The notes under the pieces are model-generated. The model was not told where the DNA came from, did not search any database, and worked only from the letters and a program-made list of their open reading frames with translations. The position numbers were made by a program, and so were the translations under genes. From NCBI GenBank assembly GCA_004322015.1, contig SCQT01000079.1, positions 1 to 37,592 on the forward strand: a stretch of 37,592 bases of DNA, given 5' to 3'. This DNA comes from Chitinophagaceae bacterium (GTDB taxonomy: Bacteria > Bacteroidota > Bacteroidia > Chitinophagales > Chitinophagaceae). Below, piece by piece: positions 1-8,724 of the stretch; positions within the stretch are counted from its first letter, which is position 1, and each line of letters opens with the position of its first letter.

Positions 1-1
1 G

Positions 2-85
2 AATGCATCGCAGGTAAAAGTATATCTGCACCGTGCGAGGTTAAAAATGAAAGAATATCTGGTAAAAATGGAGAATGTGCTATGA
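2..85 (+). CDS. ECF-type RNA polymerase sigma factor, C-terminal end only
   Basis: Only the last 27 codons lie inside the window, read in frame 2 and ending at a TGA at 83-85. The residues (SQVKVYLHRARLKMKEYL) match the end of region 4 in ECF sigma-70 factors, where the recognition helix of the -35-binding helix-turn-helix is followed by an LHRAR.K...YL tail. The stop overlaps the start of the next gene in an ATGA junction, the usual arrangement of an ECF sigma factor translationally coupled to its anti-sigma factor. The family call is good; the subgroup and target promoters cannot be told from this fragment. Confidence 0.75.
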   Translation, partial: NASQVKVYLHRARLKMKEYLVKMENVL

Positions 86-939
86 AGATCAATATGAATA
101 ATTACGAGGAGTTTATGCTCAGCTTCGTGGATAACGAGCTGAGTGAGGAGGATACAGGGAAATTAATGCAATTTTTAGAACAGCATCAAGATTTGCAGCG
201 TGAGTTGAGAGTATTACAGGCTACTAAATTGCCTTCCGATGAAAAGATCATTTTCCCGGATAAAGATTTGCTCTACAGGAAAGAAGCAGTATCTCCGAAA
301 AAAGCATTTTTTACCCTCCGCAGCCCCTGGGTCCCGGCTGCTGCGGCCGCCTGCCTGGCGTTATTATTACTTTTTTCTCTTCATCCGTGGAAACGACAGG
401 TTGTTTCCAATGCAACGTCATTCAATGCATCGCCTAAACGAGAGGTTTTTTTTCCCTCCGGTTCACCGCTAACCGAGTCCCTTCATGAAGAAAAAAAAGT
501 AAAACAATCAGAAGGAATTGCACTTCGTCCCGCGGAGATCAAAAAGAAAAATAACCCGGTTCCTCCATCAAAAAAGGAAAGCAATTTAATAGCTAAAGGT
601 CCCGAAGCAAAGAAAGCCGGGCTTGCCGTGATGCCCGCATTGCCGGACATTCCTTCATCGGTGAATGAAAATAAGGAAATAGCGCTGAACGGGAATGATC
701 TTCCAAAGCAATTGCCTTTGGAAAATACCATGCATGCCGGTTCCCTTAAAAAGACGGATGCTCCCGAAAGTAATAAGTATTATGATGGCCACCTGTTAGC
801 ATCCGATAATGGATCAACGAAGGATATATCCGTTACAGAAAAAATAGACGAATGGAGAAAAAAGCCGGGAGAAATACTTGAAAACATTCATCAAAAAGGA
901 ATTAAAATCGGGAAAATAACTTTTGCAGTTAATAATTAA
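82..939 (+). CDS. Membrane-anchored anti-sigma-factor-like protein
   Basis: This 285-residue protein starts with a short acidic helical region (YEEFMLSFVDNELSEED, residues 8-24) that resembles the cytoplasmic sigma-binding head of Bacteroidota anti-sigma factors. It lacks the HxxxCxxC zinc motif of classical ZAS proteins. One transmembrane segment follows at about residues 83-101 (an Ala/Leu-rich stretch after PWVP), then a Lys/Pro/Asn-rich periplasmic tail with no recognised fold and a short helical end. It overlaps the sigma gene by four bases (ATGA), and the next gene starts 8 bases downstream, so all three probably share a transcript. Function is inferred from position and topology; the tail is unusually low in complexity. 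Confidence 0.6.
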   Translation: MKINMNNYEEFMLSFVDNELSEEDTGKLMQFLEQHQDLQRELRVLQATKLPSDEKIIFPDKDLLYRKEAVSPKKAFFTLRSPWVPAAAAACLALLLLFSLHPWKRQVVSNATSFNASPKREVFFPSGSPLTESLHEEKKVKQSEGIALRPAEIKKKNNPVPPSKKESNLIAKGPEAKKAGLAVMPALPDIPSSVNENKEIALNGNDLPKQLPLENTMHAGSLKKTDAPESNKYYDGHLLASDNGSTKDISVTEKIDEWRKKPGEILENIHQKGIKIGKITFAVNN

Positions 940-947
940 AGATTACT

Positions 948-1853
948 ATGATAAATTTAAAGAACGCCTTCTTTTTTCTGCTGGCGACACCATTCTTGGC
1001 AAATGCTGCCAATGCGCAAGACACTGCTGTCAATAAGGCGAGGGATACAACAGTTCAGAAACCATGCGATCACCCTTCCTCAGACACAGCTCACATTGGT
1101 CCGATAGTGTGGGTAGAAAAAAAATGTAATGGTAAAGTGAAGAATCAGGTGATTATCTGGGGCCCGACTACCATTTCCAGAAATAAAAATACCAATCTGA
1201 AAAATGTATATCTTTCCTGGCTTGGGTTTGATATCGGATTTGATAATTATATAGATAAGAGCGCTTACGGGACTTCTGAAGTAAATAATTTTGTAAAACA
1301 GTCTCCGGGACAACAACAGGCGACTGCTGGTATGTTTACACTTCGCCAGGGGAAATCAGTCAATGTCAATATCTGGCCTGTGTTATTAAAGGCAAACCTG
1401 GTAGATCATGCCTTGTGGTTCAAGACAGGTATTGGTATTGACATGAACAATTACCGTTATACCCAGCACATCACCTATGCCAATTCTATTGATAAGACCT
1501 ATATTTTCCAGGATTCCGTTAATTTCAAAAAGAATAAATTATTTACCGAATACCTGACTATTCCTGTAATGCTGGATTTTGAACCGGGTATAAAGAGTGG
1601 AAGGAGTACTTTCCATTTGGCGGCAGGCGCGACCTTTGGTTATTTGGTGAAGTCACGTACTAAACAGGTAAGTGCTGCCAGAGGGAAAGTGAAAGATAAT
1701 AATCCGTTTAATCTGGAAAAATTTCGTACCGGATTACGTGCGGAAGTGGGATATGAAAATATTACGCTCTATGGCGCTTACTATCTGACGCCTATTCATC
1801 AGTATGGATTAAAGCAATATCCTTTTGCTATCGGAATATCGTTGATCAGATGA
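948..1853 (+). CDS. Outer-membrane beta-barrel protein (PorT/OmpA-barrel-like), exported
   Basis: This 301-residue protein has a cleavable signal peptide (residues 1-23, FFFLLATPFLANAANAQ). The rest alternates polar and aromatic residues in strand-length blocks. It ends with a typical barrel C-terminus (a run of strands with GLRAEVGYENITLYGAYY and a last strand FAIGISLIR). It fits the outer-membrane beta-barrel families common in Bacteroidota, with about 8-10 strands expected at this size. It lies 8 bases behind the anti-sigma gene, so it may be a product of, or a surface sensor for, the ECF regulon. No ligand or enzyme motif is visible. Confidence 0.6.
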   Translation: MINLKNAFFFLLATPFLANAANAQDTAVNKARDTTVQKPCDHPSSDTAHIGPIVWVEKKCNGKVKNQVIIWGPTTISRNKNTNLKNVYLSWLGFDIGFDNYIDKSAYGTSEVNNFVKQSPGQQQATAGMFTLRQGKSVNVNIWPVLLKANLVDHALWFKTGIGIDMNNYRYTQHITYANSIDKTYIFQDSVNFKKNKLFTEYLTIPVMLDFEPGIKSGRSTFHLAAGATFGYLVKSRTKQVSAARGKVKDNNPFNLEKFRTGLRAEVGYENITLYGAYYLTPIHQYGLKQYPFAIGISLIR

Positions 1854-1948
1854 TGTTCCCTGATGAATATTTCTGCCGGATGTGAGGACGGCAAATTCTT
1901 TTTATCATTTGACAATGTAATATATAATATTACACAATACAAATGTTA

Positions 1949-1956
1949 TATCTTTG
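1949..1956 (+). promoter_or_regulatory. Bacteroidota -7 promoter element TATCTTTG for the IMPase gene
   Basis: TATCTTTG matches the TAnnTTTG -7 consensus. Only five bases separate it from the ATG at 1962, so the expected transcription start lies on or next to the start codon. This supports a leaderless or near-leaderless mRNA and argues against the longer reading frame that begins at 1863. No TTTG -33 partner at a normal distance is clear. Confidence 0.55.
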
Positions 1957-1961
1957 CTTCC

Positions 1962-2750
1962 ATGTTAAAAGAAACACTGATCAGGTCAGCATTAGATGTA
2001 GGAAAGATCATGCAGCAGCATTTTAACGGAACATATAAGATCAGCAGCAAAAGCTCCATCAACGATTTGGTTACCGAAGTGGATAAGCTTTCGGAAGCGG
2101 CTATCGTTAAAAATATCCGGTCACAATTTCCCGATCACGATATTCTTAGTGAAGAAGCGGGCGAATTGGCCGGAAATTCAAAATTCAAATGGATCATAGA
2201 CCCGATAGACGGTACGGTCAATTTTGCTCATGGAATTTCCGTCTGTTGTGTTTCTATCGCTTTGGAAAAGGAAGGCGCAATGCTGATGGGAGTTGTCTAT
2301 AATCCTTTTATGAATGAATTTTATTTCGCCAAAAAAGGAGCAGGCGCCACTTTGAATGATAAGAGAATTTCAGTGTCAGGCAATGAAAATATTGACAGCG
2401 CTTTTTTAGTTACGGGCTTTCCTTATCAATGGGAAGAGATGAAAAATGACCCGATGGATATTTTTTCTTATTTTGTAAAAAAAGGACTGCCGGTAAGAAG
2501 AATGGGGTCTGCTGCCATAGATCTTTGTTGGGTGGCCTGCGGAAGATTTGACGGGTTCTGGGAGCATAACCTGAATGCATGGGATACGGCAGCCGGCTAT
2601 CTTATTGTAGAAGAAGCGGGAGGAGAAGTAACCGATTTTAAGGGAGAAACCTATTCACCTTATCAGAAACGATTGATCGCTACCAACGGGAAGATTCACA
2701 GGGATATTTTGAAGGTGGTCAATGGTTCTTTTGAAAATAAAGTACTGTGA
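1962..2750 (+). CDS. suhB: Inositol-1-monophosphatase family phosphatase
   Basis: A 262-residue cytoplasmic Mg-dependent sugar/inositol phosphatase. The metal-binding motifs are intact: SEEAGE (residues 63-68), DPIDGT (80-85) and WDTAAG (207-212), in the usual order and spacing of the IMPase fold, and the length is typical. The frame is open 33 codons further upstream, but that extension has no family similarity and contains the promoter element, so the ATG at 1962 is chosen. It is likely to dephosphorylate myo-inositol-1-phosphate or related sugar phosphates. The exact substrate is not set by sequence, since SuhB, CysQ and histidinol-phosphatase-type paralogs share these motifs. thiL follows 72 bases downstream. 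Confidence 0.88.
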   Translation: MLKETLIRSALDVGKIMQQHFNGTYKISSKSSINDLVTEVDKLSEAAIVKNIRSQFPDHDILSEEAGELAGNSKFKWIIDPIDGTVNFAHGISVCCVSIALEKEGAMLMGVVYNPFMNEFYFAKKGAGATLNDKRISVSGNENIDSAFLVTGFPYQWEEMKNDPMDIFSYFVKKGLPVRRMGSAAIDLCWVACGRFDGFWEHNLNAWDTAAGYLIVEEAGGEVTDFKGETYSPYQKRLIATNGKIHRDILKVVNGSFENKVL

Positions 2751-2822
2751 GATACAGGTGTGGAGATTGCGCAGCCGAGCGTCTCAGCATTAAAAAAATA
2801 ACAGATGAAACCATGATGATCT

Positions 2823-3854
2823 ATGGATAATCAACGCACGGAGATCAGTACGTTAGGAGAATTTGGACTAATAGATTTCCTCACTAAAAATATTGAACTG
2901 CAAAATGCGGGAACGATTGTGGGGGCAGGTGATGATGCGGCCGTACTTGATCATTTCGGGAAGCAAATAGTGGTGACAACGGATCTGTTAGTGGAAGGGG
3001 TTCATTTTGATCTGGCTTATATGCCGTTAAAGCATATAGGTTATAAATCCGTTGTAGTGAATCTGTCGGATGTGTATGCCATGAATGCTCAACCTGATCA
3101 ATTCCTGATGAGCATGGCTGTCTCCAATCGTTTTTCAGTAGAAGCGGTGAACGAAATTTATGAAGGTATTTATCTTGCATGCAAGAAATATGTAGTTGAT
3201 CTGGTGGGTGGAGATACTACTTCTTCCTTGTCAGGACTGATCCTTAGCGGAACTGCCATCGGTGAAGTAACACCGGATAAATTTGTGTTGAGGAGTACTG
3301 CGAGGAAAGGTGATCTTTTGTGTGTAACCGGAGATCTGGGAGCTGCCTATCTTGGACTGCAGTTATTGGAACGTGAAAAGAAAATTTATATTGAAAATCC
3401 GGATCTGAAACCGGAGCTGGAGAATAAAACTTATATCCTTGAACGCTTCTTAAAGCCGGAAGCCAGGAGAGATATGATTGATTTTTTTGAGCAACATTCC
3501 ATTCAGCCTACTTCCATGATGGATATAAGTGACGGATTAAGTTCCGAAGTTTTGCATATTTGTAAGCAAAGCGGGGTTGGTTGTATTATCTATGAAGAAA
3601 AGATACCTATTCATCCGCAATCTTTTGATACTGCGTTGGAGTTTGGTATTGATCCGGTTACCTGTGCCCTGCATGGTGGCGAGGATTATGAGTTATTATT
3701 CACCCTGTCACCTGAAGATTATGATAAGATTGCCTTCTCTGAGCAGATCAGTGTGATAGGATATATGACGGATATTGCGGAAGGCACTCATCTCCTGACC
3801 AAAAGTGGCAACCGGCATCCGTTAACTGCCCAGGGATGGAATGCATTCAGGTAA
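2823..3854 (+). CDS. thiL: Thiamine-monophosphate kinase ThiL
   Basis: 343 residues. ThiL phosphorylates thiamine monophosphate to thiamine diphosphate with ATP, the last step of cofactor biosynthesis. Family motifs in order are GDDAAVLD (36-43, metal/ATP), the VEGVHFD substrate-loop region (57-63), LSDVYAMNAQP (81-91), VGGDTTSS, VTGDLGAA, MDISDGLSSE and HGGEDYELLFT near the C-terminus, all characteristic of the AIR-synthase-like ThiL fold. Length is slightly above the E. coli enzyme. No thiamine pathway genes are adjacent, which is common for thiL. No TPP riboswitch was seen in the 72-base gap upstream. Confidence 0.93.
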   Translation: MDNQRTEISTLGEFGLIDFLTKNIELQNAGTIVGAGDDAAVLDHFGKQIVVTTDLLVEGVHFDLAYMPLKHIGYKSVVVNLSDVYAMNAQPDQFLMSMAVSNRFSVEAVNEIYEGIYLACKKYVVDLVGGDTTSSLSGLILSGTAIGEVTPDKFVLRSTARKGDLLCVTGDLGAAYLGLQLLEREKKIYIENPDLKPELENKTYILERFLKPEARRDMIDFFEQHSIQPTSMMDISDGLSSEVLHICKQSGVGCIIYEEKIPIHPQSFDTALEFGIDPVTCALHGGEDYELLFTLSPEDYDKIAFSEQISVIGYMTDIAEGTHLLTKSGNRHPLTAQGWNAFR

Positions 3855-3958
3855 GAATAATATTTTTAAATAAATAATGAGTCTTTAAGTGAGAGTTACT
3901 TATTTCTTCGGTATTCATTGTGTAGTATTCAAAATTCTCCCCGTTTCCAGTCCTTTCC

Positions 3959-3966
3959 TACCTTTG
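3959..3966 (+). promoter_or_regulatory. Bacteroidota -7 promoter element TACCTTTG for the cation transporter
   Basis: TACCTTTG fits TAnnTTTG and lies 19 bases before the ATG at 3986. It implies a leader of only about a dozen bases. No convincing TTTG -33 partner is present. Confidence 0.5.
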
Positions 3967-3985
3967 TACAAATAAATATCATCAA

Positions 3986-4951
3986 ATGCCACATGTTCAT
4001 GATCATGCACATGACCATTTAAATCAGCTTCAAGGCAGTAATAAAATACACAGGGCTTTGTGGTTGGGCATTTTATTAAATACTGCTTTCGTTATTATAG
4101 AAGCCGGCGCGGGCTTTTGGCAGGGTTCTATGGCCTTGCTTTCCGATGCCGGACATAATTTGTTTGATGTGGCAAGTCTTGCTATGGCTTTATTAGCTTT
4201 TCGCCTGGCCAAAGTAAAGCCTAATGATAATTTTACTTATGGCTACAGGAAAACGACTATTTTAGTAGCCTTGCTGAATGCGGTTATTCTTCTTATCGGA
4301 ATAGGCGGCATCGGTTTTGAGGCTGTAAGAAGATTGATACAGCCGGAACCTATCCGGGGGGGCGTGATGGCTATCGTGGCTGCTGCCGGTATTATAATCA
4401 ATGGCTTTACAGCGTTCCTTTTCATCAAAGATAAAGATAAGGATCTGAACCTGAAAGGAGCATACCTGCACATGGCTGCAGATGCTTTGGTATCGCTTGG
4501 AGTGGTGATTGCCGGGCTCGTTATCATGTGGACAAAATGGTATCCGTTAGATCCTGTTGTCAGTTTTATTATTATGATCGTGATCCTCGTCAGCACATGG
4601 GGCCTGCTAAAAGACAGTCTGCGCCTGAGCCTGGATGGAGTGCCTAAAGAGGTGGACCTGGAAGCTGTACGTTGCGCTGCTTTAGAGACTAAGGGGGTAT
4701 TGGATATTCATCATATTCATGTTTGGGCTATGAGTACCACACAAAACGCCCTGACAGCACATTTGGTTGTTCCCCCCGATTTGAATGTGGCGGATACGGA
4801 GAGCATTAAAGACTCTTTGAAACATAAACTGGAACATCTGCATATCAATCACAGCACCTTTGAAGTGGAAACGCAAGATGAGATATGTGGGGAAAAAATT
4901 TGTCCTCCCGCAGAAATGGCAGTGCCACATTCTCATCCTCATGCACATTAG
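3986..4951 (+). CDS. Cation diffusion facilitator (CzcD/ZitB-like Zn2+ exporter)
   Basis: A 321-residue inner-membrane antiporter exporting Zn2+ or related divalent cations against protons. Six hydrophobic segments precede a cytoplasmic domain. The two transport-site motifs are present: SDAGHNLFD in TM2 (residues 53-61) and HMAAD in TM5 (162-166), giving the HD/HD set typical of Zn-transporting CDFs. Both ends are His-rich (HVHDHAHDH at the start, HSHPHAH at the end), as in zinc members. The cytoplasmic domain carries the usual HHIHVWAMS region. It converges on batE, with one base between the two stop codons. Metal specificity (Zn, Cd or Co) is inferred. Confidence 0.9.
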   Translation: MPHVHDHAHDHLNQLQGSNKIHRALWLGILLNTAFVIIEAGAGFWQGSMALLSDAGHNLFDVASLAMALLAFRLAKVKPNDNFTYGYRKTTILVALLNAVILLIGIGGIGFEAVRRLIQPEPIRGGVMAIVAAAGIIINGFTAFLFIKDKDKDLNLKGAYLHMAADALVSLGVVIAGLVIMWTKWYPLDPVVSFIIMIVILVSTWGLLKDSLRLSLDGVPKEVDLEAVRCAALETKGVLDIHHIHVWAMSTTQNALTAHLVVPPDLNVADTESIKDSLKHKLEHLHINHSTFEVETQDEICGEKICPPAEMAVPHSHPHAH

Positions 4952-4952
4952 C

Positions 4953-5813
4953 TTATAAAGTGAGCATACAATTGGCAAGGACCCAGCCTTCTCTGCCATC
5001 GGAAAGCTTTATTTTTCGCCATTCTCCCACTTCATCCGTAATCTTTACTTTCAGTCCTTCATGAATGACCAACAGGTCAGCGCTGCCGGAATCGGGTGCA
5101 GTCTTCACCTGTTCTTCTGGAAGGATGATAACGGCCAGATCATGATGGCTTCTGTGATACCAGGAACCTATAGCACCTGACAAATAGATACAAAACAGGA
5201 CAGCAAAAATATAAACTAACCATTTAGTCCATCGAGGTGCAGGCTTCCTTAATGTGCGCCAGCCTGTTACGATGATCAGCAACCAGAAAAAAGTAATGCT
5301 TCCCGCCATCCATCCGTTGGGATGATGAAGCCGAAGCATGTGGTGCCACCAGCGAATGAAAAATAAAGTGGGTATTTGTTCGATCTTGTCGGCAGCTTTT
5401 TGTTTGGCAAGCGAAAGATTATTCTCGATCACTTCATTCCCGGGTGATTGTTGCAATGCTTTCTCAAAATAATAAACGGCATATCCCAAATGATTAGCCT
5501 GATAATTAGCATTCCCCGCATTATAATATAATTCTGGATTTACATAGCCTTCATCCGTCAATTGTTGATAAAGCTTTGACGCAGAATCGTATTCCTGTTC
5601 CTGATAAAGCTGATTGGCTTTGTCAAAAATCTGTTGTGCAGTGGCGACATTTATCTTTTCTGTTGATTGAGAAAATCCCGATCTGTAAAAAAATAAAATG
5701 CCGGTTAATGCTATACCGGTAGCTGATAATATAAAGTTTTTAATTCTCAAATGATTTATTTTAAGCGAATGATTTCCCAAAGGCTTTTTAAGATCAGGGA
5801 ATGATTCGATCAT
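4953..5813 (-). CDS. batE: BatE-like protein: TPR plus C-terminal SH3 domain
   Basis: 286 residues. An N-terminal hydrophobic segment (about 25-45) is followed by two or three TPR-like helices (about 55-130, with LYYNAGNANYQANHLGYAVY and YFEKALQQSPGN). Two transmembrane segments follow (about 165-182 and 198-218), then a bacterial SH3 domain (about 225-285, ending in REGWVLANC). This is the architecture of BatE in Bacteroidota Bat (aerotolerance-related) operons. It overlaps batD by four bases (ATGA), so the two are translationally coupled. The biochemical role of BatE is not established; TPR and SH3 parts suggest a scaffold facing the periplasm. batA, batB and moxR are not in this window. 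Confidence 0.75.
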   Translation of the reverse strand: MIESFPDLKKPLGNHSLKINHLRIKNFILSATGIALTGILFFYRSGFSQSTEKINVATAQQIFDKANQLYQEQEYDSASKLYQQLTDEGYVNPELYYNAGNANYQANHLGYAVYYFEKALQQSPGNEVIENNLSLAKQKAADKIEQIPTLFFIRWWHHMLRLHHPNGWMAGSITFFWLLIIVTGWRTLRKPAPRWTKWLVYIFAVLFCIYLSGAIGSWYHRSHHDLAVIILPEEQVKTAPDSGSADLLVIHEGLKVKITDEVGEWRKIKLSDGREGWVLANCMLTL

Positions 5814-7777
5814 GATTTTTTAAATTGTTCTTCCAGATGGGTGATAACCGTGACCGCGTCCCGATAAGTTGTCTTCATTTGTTCATGCCCTTCCGATCCC
5901 GCATATAAAGCCACTTCGCAATTATCCAATAATTCAAAAAGCTTTTCGGGTGTGTGACCATTCACCTGTTTTTCAAAAAGCTTTTCCTGTGCTTTTTGTT
6001 TACTTAATTCTGCATAAGGGATATCGAACTTATCGCAGAGGTACCCCCATACGGCCTGGGATACTTCATTGTAGAATTCTTTGGGTTTATTCTGTTGTAA
6101 AAACTGGTTTGCCTGGCTTAGGCGTTTTAGCGCTATGCGGTTTGCCCGTTTATTTTTTAATAATACCGTATTGGATTGCAATGAATCATTTCTTCTTTTC
6201 AGCAAATACAGCAAAACCAGTATTACCAGGGGAATAATCAGCAGAAGCCAGTACCACCATGTGCCAAAGCCTAATAATCCAGCTTTACTCCATACCAGCC
6301 TGCCATTACGAATCGGCTGGAGCACATTGTTTCCTTCCGGAGTATAATTAATGCTGTTGCCGTTTTTATTGCCGCCGGGCGTAACATCTAAAGTAAATGC
6401 AGACGTTTCAATGGTTTTATATTCTTCCTTTGCCGGGTCAAAGTATGCGAATTTGACGGGCGGTATGGTAAAGTTCCCCGCCACTTTTGGCATGAGCACA
6501 TAGGTAAAGGTTCTGCTTCCGCCGTAAGGATTACTGTTCGCATTTATTTTGTCGGTGATGGTAGGCGTATAATTATCGAAATCACTTGACAGATCTACCT
6601 GAGGCGCTGATAATAAAGAAATATTACCTGTACCGCTAATGGTAACTTTTAATGTCGCAGCATCGCTGGCGCTCAATTTCGTTTTATCCACTGAGGCATT
6701 AATGGTATAGTTACCGACTGCCCCTGTGAAGTCTGCCGGCTTTCCTGCTTCAGGTAATGGTTTTACGTGAATCATCACAGGCGGACTGGAAGTATTGTAG
6801 TCATAATCGTGATAAGTCACATCACTGCCTCCGAAAGCCTGTTGAAAGAATGGATCATTTCCAATAGCGCTTTTGAAGAACGGATCATTCATAATATCCT
6901 CGAACGGGTCACTACTGTTAGTCTTTTGCCTCTCCACCGTATATAACCTCACCGTATTGTCCACCTCCGCGGGATCCAGTTCTAAGGTGCCCGACTGTAA
7001 GGGAAACAGCATCGTTTTACGGATGATGAATACTTTAAAAGGTATACCATTTACATCTTCTACAGAAGGCTGTATGGGATAAGACAGTTTAATGTCATGA
7101 GACGAAAATCCTGTAAAAGAAGGAACTTTAGTCACCTGAGACGAGGTAGGGAGGCGGGTGAAAAGCTTATAAGTGGCTGTTATTTGTTGTCCCGCATATA
7201 CGTTTGTTTTATCCACATTCACTTTTACAAAAACATTTTTTTTAATCTTTTCCATTGGGCTCTCTCCGTTGCGGAGAATGCCTGGTTGTGACTGGAGTTG
7301 TCTTTGTAAAGCAGGGGGCGCGAACCCAAAAGGATTGGGGGCTTGTGGAGCAGGGTTATTGCGGCTTTGGTTATTATTAGAGTTAGCATATCCTTTCTCA
7401 ACACTGACAGAAATCGGATTAGACTGCATCTGGTCACCGTCAATACGGGCTTTGGCGCCGGCGATAGTATATCTTCCCTGGGCGTTGGCCTGAAGGATAA
7501 ATTCAAAGGTGACGCTCTGGCTTACTTTACCATTGATCATGCTGGTGGACTGACTTTGAGAACGGGATAATATTTCAAAACCACGAAATGCAGGCGCCTG
7601 GAAGCCGGAGATATTGGAAGCATTATTAATAGTGAACTGTACCCGGAAGGGTTCCCCCACTCCCACCTGCGTGCTGCTGACAGCAGTTGTAAATTGCACT
7701 CCCTGTGCCCATAGGATACCCATGCCCTGGAGCATAAAGGATATTGTTAATAACCACTTTTTTATCACCTTTTCCAT
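5810..7777 (-). CDS. batD: BatD-like membrane protein (Bat system)
   Basis: 655 residues from the ATG at 7777. A GTG three codons upstream is in frame, but the -7 promoter element makes the ATG more likely. A signal peptide (about 1-25, ending near LWAQG) is followed by long beta-sandwich repeats of the BatD type. Examples are QFTTAVSSTQVGVGEPFRV at the start, VNVDKTNVYAGQQITATYKL in the middle and INASVDKTKLSASDAATLKV later. One transmembrane helix lies at about 505-526 (WYWLLLIIPLVILVLLYLL), then a helical cytoplasmic tail. BatD proteins work with the VWA proteins BatA/BatB and a MoxR ATPase in the envelope; the exact task is unknown. It leads its own two-gene unit here. Confidence 0.85.
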   Translation of the reverse strand: MEKVIKKWLLTISFMLQGMGILWAQGVQFTTAVSSTQVGVGEPFRVQFTINNASNISGFQAPAFRGFEILSRSQSQSTSMINGKVSQSVTFEFILQANAQGRYTIAGAKARIDGDQMQSNPISVSVEKGYANSNNNQSRNNPAPQAPNPFGFAPPALQRQLQSQPGILRNGESPMEKIKKNVFVKVNVDKTNVYAGQQITATYKLFTRLPTSSQVTKVPSFTGFSSHDIKLSYPIQPSVEDVNGIPFKVFIIRKTMLFPLQSGTLELDPAEVDNTVRLYTVERQKTNSSDPFEDIMNDPFFKSAIGNDPFFQQAFGGSDVTYHDYDYNTSSPPVMIHVKPLPEAGKPADFTGAVGNYTINASVDKTKLSASDAATLKVTISGTGNISLLSAPQVDLSSDFDNYTPTITDKINANSNPYGGSRTFTYVLMPKVAGNFTIPPVKFAYFDPAKEEYKTIETSAFTLDVTPGGNKNGNSINYTPEGNNVLQPIRNGRLVWSKAGLLGFGTWWYWLLLIIPLVILVLLYLLKRRNDSLQSNTVLLKNKRANRIALKRLSQANQFLQQNKPKEFYNEVSQAVWGYLCDKFDIPYAELSKQKAQEKLFEKQVNGHTPEKLFELLDNCEVALYAGSEGHEQMKTTYRDAVTVITHLEEQFKKS

Positions 7778-7787
7778 AAAACACACG

Positions 7788-7795
7788 CAAATTTA
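7788..7795 (-). promoter_or_regulatory. Bacteroidota -7 promoter element TAAATTTG for batD
   Basis: On the minus strand TAAATTTG matches TAnnTTTG and ends 10 bases before the batD ATG at 7777. That places transcription start almost at the start codon, so batDE has its own promoter even though batA and batB are not adjacent. Confidence 0.5.
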
Positions 7796-7889
7796 TCCAA
7801 AGTTGTACCAGATTTACGTAAGAAGCGGGTTAAAAGTTAGTTAAAAAAGCGGGCTGGAAACGGCTATGAGCGATGTGAATCAAAGGTTG

Positions 7890-8591
7890 TTAAATATCTC
7901 CTAATATGGGTCTCAATATAATATCTTCTGTTACGGTCTGCGGCGATAAATGATATGAAGCCCAAATGACATCTGCAATATCTTCGGGCCTCATCATACG
8001 GTTCTCCGGACCTTCAAAACCCGACCATGAATCGGTAAGCGTTGGGCCCGGGCAAACTGCCGTCACCTTTATTCCAAAAGGTTTCATTTCTTCCCGGAGG
8101 TTTTTGGAAAATCCAAGCAAGGCAAATTTGCTGATGCTGTATGAACCTCCGTTGGGATAAGCACGAAGGCTGGCGGTTGAGCATATATTAAAGATATGTC
8201 CCGATTGACGCCTGATCATTTCAGGAAGCAATGCCTTGGTAAGGTGATAAGCGCCATAAACATTTACCGCCATGGTATTCTCCAAAACATCTTCCTTTTC
8301 TTCATAAATACTGCCGGGAACAAAAATGCCGGCATTATTGATTAATACATCTACTTTATCGAAGTTATCTTTTATTTTTTGTGCAAAAGCAAGCACGTCA
8401 GATTTGTTTCCTGCGTTAAAAGCTTCTGCTAAGATAAAAGCCTGGAGATTTAAAGCGGATAGCTTTTCTTTTGCTTCATTTATTCTGTCAGCATTTAAAG
8501 AACAAATAGCCGCATTCCACCCCGCTGCAATAAATTTAGCTGCAATAGCTTTTCCGATGCCCCGGCTGGCGCCGGTGATAACGATATTCAT
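7890..8591 (-). CDS. Short-chain dehydrogenase/reductase (SDR) family oxidoreductase
   Basis: 233 residues from the ATG at 8591; an in-frame GTG at 8600 would add three residues. It is a classical cytoplasmic Rossmann-fold SDR, with the NAD(P)-binding TGASRGIG (residues 6-13), structural NNAG (85-88), catalytic Ser138 (in CSTASL) and the YSISK motif with Tyr151/Lys155. The length is typical. There is no acidic residue clearly marking NAD preference. Substrate cannot be predicted; it resembles the 3-ketoacyl/sepiapterin-reductase-like general SDRs. It sits alone between batD and the dipeptidase, with gaps of about 110-130 bases on each side. Confidence 0.87.
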   Translation of the reverse strand: MNIVITGASRGIGKAIAAKFIAAGWNAAICSLNADRINEAKEKLSALNLQAFILAEAFNAGNKSDVLAFAQKIKDNFDKVDVLINNAGIFVPGSIYEEKEDVLENTMAVNVYGAYHLTKALLPEMIRRQSGHIFNICSTASLRAYPNGGSYSISKFALLGFSKNLREEMKPFGIKVTAVCPGPTLTDSWSGFEGPENRMMRPEDIADVIWASYHLSPQTVTEDIILRPILGDI

Positions 8592-8724
8592 ATCAAACAC
8601 TTTTGTGAAACACTATTTCTATTTATGAAATCTCCTTTAGATTGAGGTGCTAATTTTATGAATCTACCTTTTAATAATGAAAATAAATCTCAAACCTCAA
8701 ACAATAAACCTTAAACGGTTTAAG

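Noticed and set aside
1863-1961. 33-codon N-terminal extension of the inositol monophosphatase
   Set aside because: It has no family similarity, contains the TATCTTTG promoter word, and the family start MLKETLIRSA begins at 1962.
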